A stretch of 64,000 nucleotides of DNA from Anaerolineales bacterium (GTDB lineage: Bacteria > Chloroflexota > Anaerolineae > Anaerolineales > Villigracilaceae). Below are positions 1-7,407 of the stretch, in pieces. Both the position numbers and the translations under genes were made by a program. The notes under the pieces are model-generated. The model saw only the letters and a list, made by a program, of their open reading frames with translations, was not told the origin of the DNA and searched no databases. How positions within the stretch are numbered: the first letter of the stretch is position 1; every line of letters begins with the position of its first letter. The DNA lies in the NCBI GenBank assembly GCA_919902735.1, contig CAKKRM010000164.1, positions 1 to 64,000 on the forward strand, written 5' to 3'.

Positions 1-39
1 GATGTCGTTTGCCGCAATACCCATGTTGCGTTTTCGTGA

Positions 40-276
40 ACTACTGACTATATATGGAGCGATGAGACCCAAACATTTGAGGAACATAGAATAGCAACAT
101 ATAGAGTGCAGGCTTTGGACAATTACCTAGATCATAGTGTGGGGGTAGTGTTTTGGCCAGGAGCGGATGGTAAGCTCAATATGGAGCTAGTGGCGGGGCC
201 AACGAATATTCATAAGGTGGCGAAGTATGGTCAGCTGGGTGATGATATGTTTGGAGCTTATGGATACGGGGAATAA
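40..276 (+). CDS. C-terminal fragment of an unrecognised protein
   Basis: An open frame of about 78 codons ends at TAA 274-276. It is closed upstream by a TGA at 37-39 in the same frame and has no convincing start, so the gene is either truncated by the window edge plus a frameshift near position 40, or a decayed remnant. The peptide is rich in Gly, Tyr and Asp near its end (FGAYGYGE). No family is recognised. It reads in the same direction as the next two genes and shares their AGA/AGG/ATA-rich codon use, unlike the rest of the window. Confidence 0.35.
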   Translation, partial: TTDYIWSDETQTFEEHRIATYRVQALDNYLDHSVGVVFWPGADGKLNMELVAGPTNIHKVAKYGQLGDDMFGAYGYGE

Positions 277-307
277 TTGACTTCACCCTTTGATGCGTGA
301 ATAATGG

Positions 308-931
308 GTGGAGATGGAGAACGAGAATAATTTTGGTGTAGTTTTGAAAAAAATAACTAAATGGGTGGGAACTTTTGCGCTGGTTTTAGCATTTTTGATA
401 TGGGTAATGCTAGACGCGAGATTTAGCGCGAATTACAGCTGGGTGATGCCGGTAAGAGAATGGTATCTGGACAGGATCGTGATTGCGCGAGCACTGCCTG
501 ATAATTTGCCACACACAATACAGCCAAAACAAAAGGCGGATGAGGGGTACTGGTATGAGATGTGGGGGAGGCTGGTGAGCGTGGATTATGCGAGCTATAC
601 CATGACAATCAGAGATAATAGGGGAGAAGAGTGGCAGGTGCGGATGATCCATGCGCCCTACCACGAGGCGAACAGGATAGGAATAGAGATACAAGAGTGG
701 GAGGTGGATAGAGAGACCAGCCAGAAAATAGGCAGGGCGAGACCATTGACCATAGATAGGCGAGAACCAGATAAAACCGAGCCATATCTAGCGGTAGGGG
801 ATATGATGGATATCGTGTGGAAAGATAGCTTGACGCTTGCGCAGATTTATAAAGCTCAGCGCAAGGGAGAGTATTTAGTAATGCTTTCTAGTGATATAAA
901 GCGACCAATACGAAAGGTGGTGGGGAAATGA
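308..931 (+). CDS. Membrane-anchored hypothetical protein
   Basis: This is a 207-residue protein of unknown function. One strongly hydrophobic segment at about residues 20-37 (FALVLAFLIWVML) suggests an N-terminal anchor with the remaining ~165 residues outside the membrane. The outer part is polar and charged, with alternating short strands, and matches no family I recognise. The start is GTG 308; ATG 314, two codons later, is an equally good choice. The stop overlaps the ATG of the next gene by 4 bp, so the two are probably cotranscribed. Frequent AGA, AGG and ATA codons set it apart from the nuo genes downstream. Confidence 0.6.
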   Translation: MEMENENNFGVVLKKITKWVGTFALVLAFLIWVMLDARFSANYSWVMPVREWYLDRIVIARALPDNLPHTIQPKQKADEGYWYEMWGRLVSVDYASYTMTIRDNRGEEWQVRMIHAPYHEANRIGIEIQEWEVDRETSQKIGRARPLTIDRREPDKTEPYLAVGDMMDIVWKDSLTLAQIYKAQRKGEYLVMLSSDIKRPIRKVVGK

Positions 932-1914
932 AGTGGATGAGCTGGCGTTATTTTTTGACAATAGGTTTTTTGATCACTGTACTCACAGTAAGTGGAGTTG
1001 AGCGGGTAAAGGCTCAGCTAGGTACTGGTCAATGTGGGACGTGTCCGCCTGGTTCGACGTGTCAGGAAGTGGGGCCAGCTATCTGGATGTGTGAGGCGGG
1101 TGAGGCTGGACCAGGTAATCCTGCGCCGCCGCCCAATGATGAGGCGTGTGGGGACAGCGCGGCGCCGTCGTGTGGAGGTTGGTGTGATAACGGAGCCTCA
1201 TGTTTGACGACTTCGGACAACCCAGACTGCCACTGCAAAGCCAATGCCAACGGAGCGCCCCAATGCACAGGAGCGAAAGTGGTAAAGAGCTATGCGCCTA
1301 TTGGGTCGCTTAACAACAATGGTTGCCACTTCCCTGGCGACTGCTGGAGCTTTTTCCCTTCTGTCCATAATATGACTGGTTGTAGCGGCCAGGACGTGAA
1401 GGGAGTATGCAAAGTTAGCTACCTGTGTTGTAACTCCAACCAGGTGATCTCGTGTACGACGGGAGCGGGGGATACGCATGAGATCGAGAGCGCAGCTTGT
1501 CCTGCGGGAGAGATGAAGGTCTCGGCCAGAACCAGCTTTTACTTTAACACTGATGGAGATCGCATAACTCAGCGTTTTGTGACGTGTCGGCGAAATTGTG
1601 GGTGTGTTGTGCCCTGCACCGCCGCCTCTCCCTCGGCTGTGAGCTTGATAAGCCCTGGAAACGGGACGAGCGTGAGCGGGACGAGCGCCTCTTTATCCTG
1701 GTCGCCAGTCACGTCATGGGGGACGAAGTGCCCCGCTCCCAATAGCAACCAATATAAGCTCTACATAGGGCTGACCAACCCGCCTGCGCTTTACTCGACC
1801 CTGGGGAGTACGACGACGGCCGCCGCCTACCCCGTCACAAGCGGCAAAACCTATCACTGGTACGTGCAGGCCACGAATGGGCAAGAAAAATTCCCTATCA
1901 TCTACTCAATATGA
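928..1914 (+). CDS. Secreted Cys-rich protein with Fn3/Ig-like C-terminal domain, probably truncated
   Basis: This 328-residue protein starts with a hydrophobic signal sequence (about residues 9-29) and continues into a cysteine-rich region (about residues 36-235, more than 25 Cys, including CGTCPPGSTC). The C-terminal part (about 238-320) has the SLSWSPVTSWG and YHWYVQATNG signatures of a fibronectin-III/Ig-like domain. Repeats of this style are common in secreted proteins of candidate-phyla-radiation bacteria (family knowledge; assignment inferred). The last ~8 residues (EKFPIIYSI) do not look like the end of such a domain, and the ORF stops just before the nuo promoter. The gene is therefore either cut by a genomic junction or by an assembly join near 1885-1900. 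Overlaps the previous gene by 4 bp. Confidence 0.6.
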   Translation: MKWMSWRYFLTIGFLITVLTVSGVERVKAQLGTGQCGTCPPGSTCQEVGPAIWMCEAGEAGPGNPAPPPNDEACGDSAAPSCGGWCDNGASCLTTSDNPDCHCKANANGAPQCTGAKVVKSYAPIGSLNNNGCHFPGDCWSFFPSVHNMTGCSGQDVKGVCKVSYLCCNSNQVISCTTGAGDTHEIESAACPAGEMKVSARTSFYFNTDGDRITQRFVTCRRNCGCVVPCTAASPSAVSLISPGNGTSVSGTSASLSWSPVTSWGTKCPAPNSNQYKLYIGLTNPPALYSTLGSTTTAAAYPVTSGKTYHWYVQATNGQEKFPIIYSI

Positions 1915-1971
1915 CAATTATCATCATTTTTGTGAAAAGTGGCACTTTCTCTAGTCTTCAAAAGTCTCTTA

Positions 1972-1980
1972 TGATATACT
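1972..1980 (+). promoter_or_regulatory. Extended -10 promoter for the nuo operon
   Basis: TG-A-TATACT (1972-1980) is an extended -10 element about 45 nt upstream of nuoA. No good -35 is visible 17 bp upstream, which fits an extended -10 promoter. It is the only promoter-like site between the cysteine-rich gene and nuoA. Confidence 0.45.
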
Positions 1981-2024
1981 ACGCCGAACGTGCCAGATTT
2001 CACGCATCAATTGAGGTGTACAAC

Positions 2025-2381
2025 ATGTTGGTGGAATATATTGCCATCGCGGTCATGATCGCGGTAGCCACTTTAATAGCTTTTATCGCAATTGGTTTGG
2101 GGGAGTTGTTCGGACCGAAGAAAAAATCAGCAGCAAAAGACATGCCGTACGAATCAGGCATGAACCCATACGGCGAAGGGACGCGGCGCATGCCTGTCCG
2201 CTTCTATTTGATTGCCGTGTTGTTCATCCTCTTCGATATCGAAGTGGTTTTCTTTTTGCCCTGGGCGATTGCCTTTCGCAAGCTGGGACTCTTTGGCCTG
2301 GCCGAGATGGTGGTCTTTATCATCATCCTTCTTATTGGTTATGTGTATGCCTGGAAAAAAGGAGCGCTTGAATGGGAGTAG
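2025..2381 (+). CDS. nuoA: NADH-quinone oxidoreductase subunit A
   Basis: This is the 118-residue membrane subunit A of respiratory complex I, located at the junction of the peripheral and membrane arms. Three hydrophobic helices are visible (about 5-27, 63-84 and 90-110). The conserved loop has [20 protein letters not shown], and [12 protein letters not shown] follows in helix 2. ATG 2025 is chosen over the earlier in-frame ATG at 1911 because it follows GAGGTG at good spacing and gives the usual family length. Its last 10 bases overlap nuoB. It is the first gene of a nuoABCDEFGHIJKLMN operon. Confidence 0.97.
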   Translation: MLVEYIAIAVMIAVATLIAFIAIGLGELFGPKKKSAAKDMPYESGMNPYGEGTRRMPVRFYLIAVLFILFDIEVVFFLPWAIAFRKLGLFGLAEMVVFIIILLIGYVYAWKKGALEWE

Positions 2382-2860
2382 AGCAGAAACTCGGAAATAT
2401 GGGCGTGGTCACCACCACGCTGGAGACGATGGTCAACTGGTCGCGCACCAATGCCATGTGGCCGATGTTGTTCGGCCTGGCTTGCTGTGCCATCGAGATG
2501 ATGGCGGCGCAGGCTTCGCATTATGACATGAGCCGTTTCGGCATGGAACTCATGCGCGCCAGCCCGCGCCAGTCAGATTTGATGATCGTGGCGGGCCGCG
2601 TCTCGAAGAAGATGGGCCCCGTCCTGCGCCGTTTGTACGACCAGATGCCCGAGCCGAAATGGGTGATTGCCATGGGCGATTGCGCCTCCTGCGGCGGTGT
2701 CTTCAATAACTATGCCATCTTTCAGGGTGTCGACGAAGTTGTGCCTGTGGATGTGTTCGTGGCGGGCTGTCCGCCACGCCCCGAGGCTTTGATTCATGGG
2801 GTGCTGACGGTGTATGAAAAAGTAAAGGGTGAGAAGTTCAAGGATCTGGCGAAGGGATAA
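2372..2860 (+). CDS. nuoB: NADH-quinone oxidoreductase subunit B
   Basis: This is the 162-residue peripheral subunit that carries iron-sulfur cluster N2, the last cluster before the quinone site. The four expected ligands are present: adjacent C38-C39 (ACCAIEM), C104 (GDCASC) and C133 ([10 protein letters not shown]). The motif [23 protein letters not shown] is also typical of the family. The start codon overlaps the end of nuoA, implying translational coupling. A 62-bp gap before nuoC holds a GC-rich palindromic repeat. Confidence 0.98.
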   Translation: MGVEQKLGNMGVVTTTLETMVNWSRTNAMWPMLFGLACCAIEMMAAQASHYDMSRFGMELMRASPRQSDLMIVAGRVSKKMGPVLRRLYDQMPEPKWVIAMGDCASCGGVFNNYAIFQGVDEVVPVDVFVAGCPPRPEALIHGVLTVYEKVKGEKFKDLAKG

Positions 2861-2872
2861 TAATAGGCTCTG

Positions 2873-2914
2873 GCCGCCGTCCCCGGCGGCCACCCGCGCC
2901 GGGCGACGGCGCAG
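2873..2914. repeat. Palindromic repeat (GCCGCCGTCCCCGGCGGC type)
   Basis: An almost perfect GC-rich palindrome at 2873-2890 is followed by a second hairpin (GCGCCGGGCGACGGCGC, about 2896-2912). The same pair of hairpins recurs with changes near 59223-59270, and the first hairpin also near 53438-53455. Here it sits inside the operon between nuoB and nuoC with no T-run, so it is probably not a terminator. It may affect mRNA stability. Confidence 0.7.
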
Positions 2915-2928
2915 GGAGCGGAGTGACT

Positions 2929-3441
2929 ATGGATAAAAAACTCGAACCAATCGTAAAAGCAGTGCAGGCCAAATTTGGCGCAACTCTCGAAGAGTTTCGC
3001 GATGAAGCGCATTTGTTCGTGAAGCCCGAACAGATCGTGGAGGCGTTGACTTTTTTGCGCGACGAACAGAATTTTGAATTACTCTCGGCCTTAACGGCGG
3101 TGGATTATTACCCGCAGGAGACGCCGCGTTTTCATGTCATCTACCAGCTTACGTCCATTGCGAAGAATCTGTCAGTGCAGGTTAGAGTCCCAGTAAACGG
3201 GAGCAGCCCAAAGGTACAGACAGCGACGCGGGTTTTTGAATCCGCAAACTGGCGCGAGCGTGAATTGCTCGATATGTTCGGCATCGAGATCGAAGGTCAT
3301 CCTGACCCGCGCCGCATTTTGATGCCCGAAGGAACGGAGGGGCACCCGCTCCGAAAAGATTTTCCGCTCGGCTATGAAGAACCGCAGTTTACATTTAACT
3401 TTGATGAGATCAACCTGCAGAAGCCGTACGCAAAGGAATAA
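2929..3441 (+). CDS. nuoC: NADH-quinone oxidoreductase subunit C
   Basis: This is the ~170-residue 30-kDa-type peripheral subunit of complex I, at the base of the hydrophilic arm against NuoD. The family signature is visible near residues 103-148: ANWRERELLDMFGIEIEGHP, then RRILMPEGTEGHPLRKDFPLGYE. ATG 2929, preceded by GGAG, is preferred; a GTG at 2923 in the same frame is possible. NuoC is a separate gene here, not fused to nuoD as in enterobacteria. It ends 2 bp before nuoD. Confidence 0.97.
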   Translation: MDKKLEPIVKAVQAKFGATLEEFRDEAHLFVKPEQIVEALTFLRDEQNFELLSALTAVDYYPQETPRFHVIYQLTSIAKNLSVQVRVPVNGSSPKVQTATRVFESANWRERELLDMFGIEIEGHPDPRRILMPEGTEGHPLRKDFPLGYEEPQFTFNFDEINLQKPYAKE

Positions 3442-3443
3442 TT

Positions 3444-4673
3444 ATGGCACAGCTTGAAGAAGTCAGTATCGAGCAATTCAAACATCTGGTATCCGAGCGG
3501 GCGTTGACGGGCGAGACCATGTTGTTGAACATGGGTCCGCAGCATCCGTCCACGCATGGCGTTTTGCGTTTGCTGTTGGAGTTGGACGGCGAGATCGTTG
3601 TCAACTGCATTCCCGATATCGGGTATCTGCACACGGGCATTGAAAAGAACATGGAAGCCAAGACCTACCAAAAGGCCGAAGTGATGACCGACCGCCTCGA
3701 TTACATGAATACGATGGGCAATAACCTTGCGTATGTGATGGCGGTGGAGAAACTGGTGGATGTGGATGTGCCGCCGCGCGCGCAGGCCTTGCGCGTGATT
3801 TTGGTTGAACTCCAGCGCATCGCTTCGCATCTTGTCTGGCTTGGCACCTCGGGTCTTGACCTTGGCGCGATGTCCATGTTCCTGTATTGTTTCCGCGAGC
3901 GCGAACAGATCCTCGATATTTTCGAGCTGGTTTCAGGTCAGCGCATGATGACGACCTACATCCGCCCGGGCGGCGTGTGGCGCGATGTGCCCGTTGAATT
4001 TGAAAAAGCAGTGCGCGATTTTCTTAAGACATTTCCGAAGCGCATCGACGAATACGAAACCCTGTTGACGAAGAACCCGCTCTTTATTGACCGCATGGTG
4101 GATATCGGCTACCTGAGCAAAGAGACGGCTCTTTCCTACGGGGTAACGGGTCCTACACTACGGGCATCGGGCGTCGATTGGGATTTGCGCAAGGCGCGTC
4201 CGTATTGCGGGTATGAACAATATGATTTCAACGTGCCTGTCTTGAACGAAGGCGACACGTATGCGCGTTACCTTGTCCGTATTCAGGAATTCCGCGAATC
4301 TTTGAAGATCGTGGAACAGGCAATGAACAAATTGCCAATGGGGCCCGTGCGTTCTGAGAATCGCAAATTCGTCCCGCCGCCGCGTTCGGAGATCGGCGTG
4401 AGCATGGAGTCGCTCATCCATCACTTCAAGTTGTGGACGGAAGGCTTCCCTGCGCCGAAGGCTTCCATTTATAGCGCCATCGAATCGCCGCGCGGCGAGC
4501 AGGGTATTTTTCTGGAAGGGGATGGCGGGCCAAAGCCGCTGCGCGTTCATTTGCGTACTCCTTCATTTGATAACCTGGCTGTGGTTCCGCAGATCGTAAA
4601 GGGGCATTTGGTGGCGGATTTGGTTGCCATCCTTGCCTCCATTGACATTGTCCTCGGAGATATTGACAGATGA
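3444..4673 (+). CDS. nuoD: NADH-quinone oxidoreductase subunit D
   Basis: This is the 409-residue 49-kDa-type subunit, which forms the quinone-binding pocket with NuoB. Visible family motifs are GPQHPSTHGVLRLLLELDGE near residue 31, the GYLHTGIEKN segment, and the C-terminal SIDIVLGDIDR. The Ni-binding cysteines of the related hydrogenases are absent, as expected for complex I. It starts 2 bp after nuoC and overlaps nuoE by 4 bp (ATGA). Confidence 0.98.
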   Translation: MAQLEEVSIEQFKHLVSERALTGETMLLNMGPQHPSTHGVLRLLLELDGEIVVNCIPDIGYLHTGIEKNMEAKTYQKAEVMTDRLDYMNTMGNNLAYVMAVEKLVDVDVPPRAQALRVILVELQRIASHLVWLGTSGLDLGAMSMFLYCFREREQILDIFELVSGQRMMTTYIRPGGVWRDVPVEFEKAVRDFLKTFPKRIDEYETLLTKNPLFIDRMVDIGYLSKETALSYGVTGPTLRASGVDWDLRKARPYCGYEQYDFNVPVLNEGDTYARYLVRIQEFRESLKIVEQAMNKLPMGPVRSENRKFVPPPRSEIGVSMESLIHHFKLWTEGFPAPKASIYSAIESPRGEQGIFLEGDGGPKPLRVHLRTPSFDNLAVVPQIVKGHLVADLVAILASIDIVLGDIDR

Positions 4674-5167
4674 GCCTTGAGAAAACCCATCCGAAGGAAG
4701 TAAAACAAATTTTGTCGAAATATCCGCCTGAGCATAAACGCTCGGCGGTCATGCCGTTGCTGTACCTTGCCCAGCGCGAGGAAGGTTTCATCACCAAAGC
4801 TGCCATGCAGGATATTGCGCAGATGCTGGAGATTACCGAAACCGAAGTCGCTTCGATTGTCGGCTTTTACACGCTGTATCATGATGAAAAAGCTGGCAAG
4901 TATCGAATGCAGGTCTGCACCGACCTGCCCTGTGCCCTGCGCGGCGCGGACGAATTCGTCAATAACCTGTGCGGCAATTTGGGTATCAAGGTCGGCGAAA
5001 CCACCGCTGACGGCCTCGTCACTCTTGAATCTGTGATGTGCCTGGCCGCCTGTGACAAAGCTCCCATGTTCCAAACCCAGGGCCCGGATGGGATCCAATA
5101 TCACGAGTTGATGACCGTGGACCGCACCATGGAATTGATCGAAGCGTTGAAGAAGAGGCAGGATTGA
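4670..5167 (+). CDS. nuoE: NADH-quinone oxidoreductase subunit E
   Basis: This is the 165-residue thioredoxin-like 24-kDa subunit carrying the [2Fe-2S] cluster N1a next to the NADH site. The ligand pattern is present as C83-x4-C88 and C124-x3-C128. The N-terminal helical part contains VMPLLYLAQREEGF, typical of the family. It overlaps nuoD by 4 bp. Its usual partner nuoF does not follow directly: a HEPN/MNT gene pair lies between them. Confidence 0.97.
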   Translation: MSLEKTHPKEVKQILSKYPPEHKRSAVMPLLYLAQREEGFITKAAMQDIAQMLEITETEVASIVGFYTLYHDEKAGKYRMQVCTDLPCALRGADEFVNNLCGNLGIKVGETTADGLVTLESVMCLAACDKAPMFQTQGPDGIQYHELMTVDRTMELIEALKKRQD

Positions 5168-5204
5168 TACGTGTCGTATGATGCGTAGTTTGTAAGGAAA
5201 TAAT

Positions 5205-5603
5205 ATGAGCGATGAATCAGGATTTGATGTCGACGGACAAATAGAATATTGGCGCAGTCTGGTGAGTAAAGACCTGACCATTGCCGAGAAACTCATTATC
5301 CGTGATTCTGAGGCGGCATATGGACTGTTTTTTGTTCACATGGCGGTTGAAAAGATCATAAAAGCGCATGTGGTAAAACAGACAAGGACCTTTCCGCCAA
5401 AGAATCATAATTTGATGGCATTGGCAAATCTTGGAAAACTGGAGTTGTCGCATGAGCAATCGGATTTTTGCGGCAAAATAAATGTATATAACATTGAGGC
5501 GCGCTACCCTGGAATTTTTGCAGAATCCCCGAAGGTTGAGAAAGCCAGCGAATATCTGGCGTATGCAAAGGAGTTAATTGCATGGCTGACCGCGCAATTG
5601 TAA
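5205..5603 (+). CDS. HEPN domain protein (COG2250-like), putative toxin of a HEPN/MNT pair
   Basis: This is a 132-residue all-helical HEPN-domain protein. Supporting motifs are AYGLFFVHMAVEKIIKAH (helix 2), the FPPKNHNL segment, and YNIEARYPG near residue 97, typical of COG2250/PF05168 members. An R61-x6-H68 arrangement could match the RNase motif of active HEPN toxins, but it may only be the conserved His of non-catalytic members. It overlaps the nucleotidyltransferase gene by 22 bp in the order usual for HEPN/MNT modules, where the MNT partner neutralises the HEPN RNase. Finding the pair inside the nuo operon is unusual. It starts after AAGGAA at good spacing. Confidence 0.85.
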   Translation: MSDESGFDVDGQIEYWRSLVSKDLTIAEKLIIRDSEAAYGLFFVHMAVEKIIKAHVVKQTRTFPPKNHNLMALANLGKLELSHEQSDFCGKINVYNIEARYPGIFAESPKVEKASEYLAYAKELIAWLTAQL

Positions 5604-5911
5604 AGACAGTGCAAAACTATCTTAAATATGTAAAAAAACAGGGTATCCCTGTCAGCTACGGAGTTCTTTTCGGCTCGTATGCAAAGAATTCCGCGCATGA
5701 ATTTAGCGATATTGACTTGCTGGTTGTATCTCCCCGATTCGATGAGGTTCACAGCGCCGAAGATTATGAAAACTTATGGATGTACGCCGCCCGCACCGAT
5801 TATCGGATTGAGCCGATTCCAGTCGGCGAGAAGCAGTTTGTTAATGATAAAAATTCGATGATTATTGTAATTGCGCGCCGCGAAGGACAAAAAATTCCCC
5901 TGGCAGAATAA
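5582..5911 (+). CDS. MNT-type nucleotidyltransferase, putative antitoxin
   Basis: This 109-residue protein has the minimal nucleotidyltransferase signature: G31-S32 followed by D43-x-D45 (GSYAKNSAHEFSDIDLLVVS). The motif binds nucleotide and two metal ions. In characterised HEPN/MNT systems the MNT protein AMPylates the HEPN toxin at a Tyr; that role is inferred here from the family and the tight overlap with the HEPN gene. It ends 8 bp before the nuoF start, so all three genes are probably on the nuo transcript. Confidence 0.88.
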   Translation: MADRAIVKTVQNYLKYVKKQGIPVSYGVLFGSYAKNSAHEFSDIDLLVVSPRFDEVHSAEDYENLWMYAARTDYRIEPIPVGEKQFVNDKNSMIIVIARREGQKIPLAE

Positions 5912-5918
5912 GAGACTT

Positions 5919-7166
5919 ATGACACACATCCTTTTACGTCATCGTGATATTCCAAACATCAACAGGCTGGATGTTTATAAAAAAGACGGCGGTCTTGCCG
6001 CCTTCAAAAAAGCCGTCACCAAAATGCAGCCTAGCGAAGTGACCGACATTGTGAAGGCTTCCAACCTGCGCGGGCGCGGCGGCGCGGGTTTTCCTACAGG
6101 CCTGAAGTGGTCTTTCATCGATAACAAGAATTGGCCGCATTACGTGGTTGCCAATGCAGACGAATCCGAACCTGGCACCTTCAAAGACCGCGAGATCATG
6201 GAAGGCAATCCCTTCCAGTTTTTGGAGGGTCTCGCGCTCGGCAGTTATGCCGTCGGCGCTAACACGGCTTATATTTACTTGCGCGGCGAGTTCTGGCAGG
6301 TGGCCGCCTTCCTCGACGAAAAGATCGCGGAGATGGAAAAAGCTGGCTATCTCGGCGAAAACCTTTTCGGCACCGAATACTCGCTCAAGATTTATACCCA
6401 TCTTGGCGCGGGCGCGTACATCTGCGGCGAAGAGACGGCTTTGCTCGAATCCATCGAAGGCAAGCGCGGACAGCCTCGTGTGCGTCCGCCATTCCCACCT
6501 TCTTATGGACTTTACGGCAAGCCGACCATTATCAACAATGTGGAGACATTTACCAATGTGCCGATGATCCTCGCCAATGGCGCGGATTGGTACAAGACCA
6601 TGGGCACACTCGATAGCGCGGGCGTGAAGATATTTTCACTTTCTGGCCGCGTGCGTAAACCTGGCAATTATGAATTGCCATTCGGAACCACCTTCCGCCA
6701 GTTGATTTATGAACATGCAGGCGGCGTGCAGGAAGGCCGGCCTGTCAAGGCGATCATGCCTGCGGGCGCATCCTCTTCGTTGATCGTGGTGGATGATAAG
6801 GTGTTGGATACCCCGATGGACTATGCCACCGTCCGCATGCTCGGGGCGGACCTGGGGTCTGCTTCTGTGATCGTGCTGGACGACACGGTGGATATTGACT
6901 GGGTCGTCAACAAGACCATCAAATTCTTCAAGCATGAATCCTGTGGCAAATGCACTCCCTGCCGCGAGGGTAATTATTGGATGAAAAATCTCACCAGCCG
7001 TATCCATTCGGGCAAGGGTTCATCGGAAGATGTGGACTTGCTTTTGAATGTCGCCAAACAAATGCAGGGCAAGTGTTTGTGCGCGCTGGGTGAATTCTCC
7101 ACGATGGCTGTGGTGACCGGTATCGAACGATTCCCGCAGGATTTCAAGAAGGCAGTGAGCAAGTGA
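5919..7166 (+). CDS. nuoF: NADH-quinone oxidoreductase subunit F
   Basis: This is the 415-residue 51-kDa subunit that binds NADH, FMN and the N3 [4Fe-4S] cluster. The Gly-rich NADH site RGRGGAGFPTG is at 51-61, the FMN-binding GAGAYICGEETALLES at about 163-178, and the cluster ligands in ESCGKCTPCREG (about 340-351) with the final Cys near 388. ATG 5919 gives family length; an in-frame ATG at 5871 would overlap the upstream gene and is rejected. The Shine-Dalgarno site is weak. The stop codon lies within a heptamer repeat. Confidence 0.97.
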   Translation: MTHILLRHRDIPNINRLDVYKKDGGLAAFKKAVTKMQPSEVTDIVKASNLRGRGGAGFPTGLKWSFIDNKNWPHYVVANADESEPGTFKDREIMEGNPFQFLEGLALGSYAVGANTAYIYLRGEFWQVAAFLDEKIAEMEKAGYLGENLFGTEYSLKIYTHLGAGAYICGEETALLESIEGKRGQPRVRPPFPPSYGLYGKPTIINNVETFTNVPMILANGADWYKTMGTLDSAGVKIFSLSGRVRKPGNYELPFGTTFRQLIYEHAGGVQEGRPVKAIMPAGASSSLIVVDDKVLDTPMDYATVRMLGADLGSASVIVLDDTVDIDWVVNKTIKFFKHESCGKCTPCREGNYWMKNLTSRIHSGKGSSEDVDLLLNVAKQMQGKCLCALGEFSTMAVVTGIERFPQDFKKAVSK

Positions 7167-7199
7167 TCAGTAAACAGTGATCAGTAATCAGTAATCAGT
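7165..7199 (+). repeat. Heptanucleotide tandem repeat, 5 units of (G/A)ATCAGT type
   Basis: Five consecutive 7-mers (GATCAGT, AAACAGT, GATCAGT, AATCAGT, AATCAGT) fill exactly the gap between the nuoF stop and the ATG at 7200. This is one of many 7-bp-period tracts in the window. Confidence 0.9.
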
Positions 7200-7403
7200 A
7201 TGGATACATCGAATTGTCGAATGATTTTTAGAGAAGAAGACGAAGGCGGCTTTACTGTACTTGTTCCCGATCTTTCAGGCTGCATTACGTTTGGCGAAAC
7301 GATGGAAGAAGCGACAGAAATGGCGAAAGAAGCAATTGAATTGTACTTTGAGAGCCTGCAAGCGCATGGCGAGAAACAAAAGAAATTTAGGACTGATTGG
7401 TGA
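7200..7403 (+). CDS. HicB-like antitoxin domain protein, orphan
   Basis: This 67-residue protein matches the HicB fold. An EEDEGGFTVLVPDLSGCITF core is followed by GETMEEATEMAKEAIELYFES, the classic partial RNase-H-like strand-helix pattern. HicB proteins normally neutralise a HicA mRNA interferase from an adjacent gene. No hicA-like ORF is visible on either side, so it is either an orphan or a solitary HicB_like protein of unknown role. It has no C-terminal DNA-binding domain. It is inserted between nuoF and nuoG, 4 bp before nuoG, and begins directly after a heptamer tract with no clear Shine-Dalgarno sequence. Confidence 0.8.
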   Translation: MDTSNCRMIFREEDEGGFTVLVPDLSGCITFGETMEEATEMAKEAIELYFESLQAHGEKQKKFRTDW

Positions 7404-7407
7404 ATTG

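Noticed and set aside
2873-2914. Terminator between nuoB and nuoC
   Set aside because: The hairpins have no T-run, and nuoC-N lack another promoter, so operon-splitting is unlikely.
4547-5296. Reverse-strand ORF of 249 codons across nuoD/nuoE
   Set aside because: Antisense to two well-supported subunit genes, with no recognisable domain or ribosome site.
5871-5918. Upstream in-frame start for nuoF at 5871
   Set aside because: It would overlap the MNT gene by 41 bp and adds residues absent from the family; ATG 5919 fits family length.
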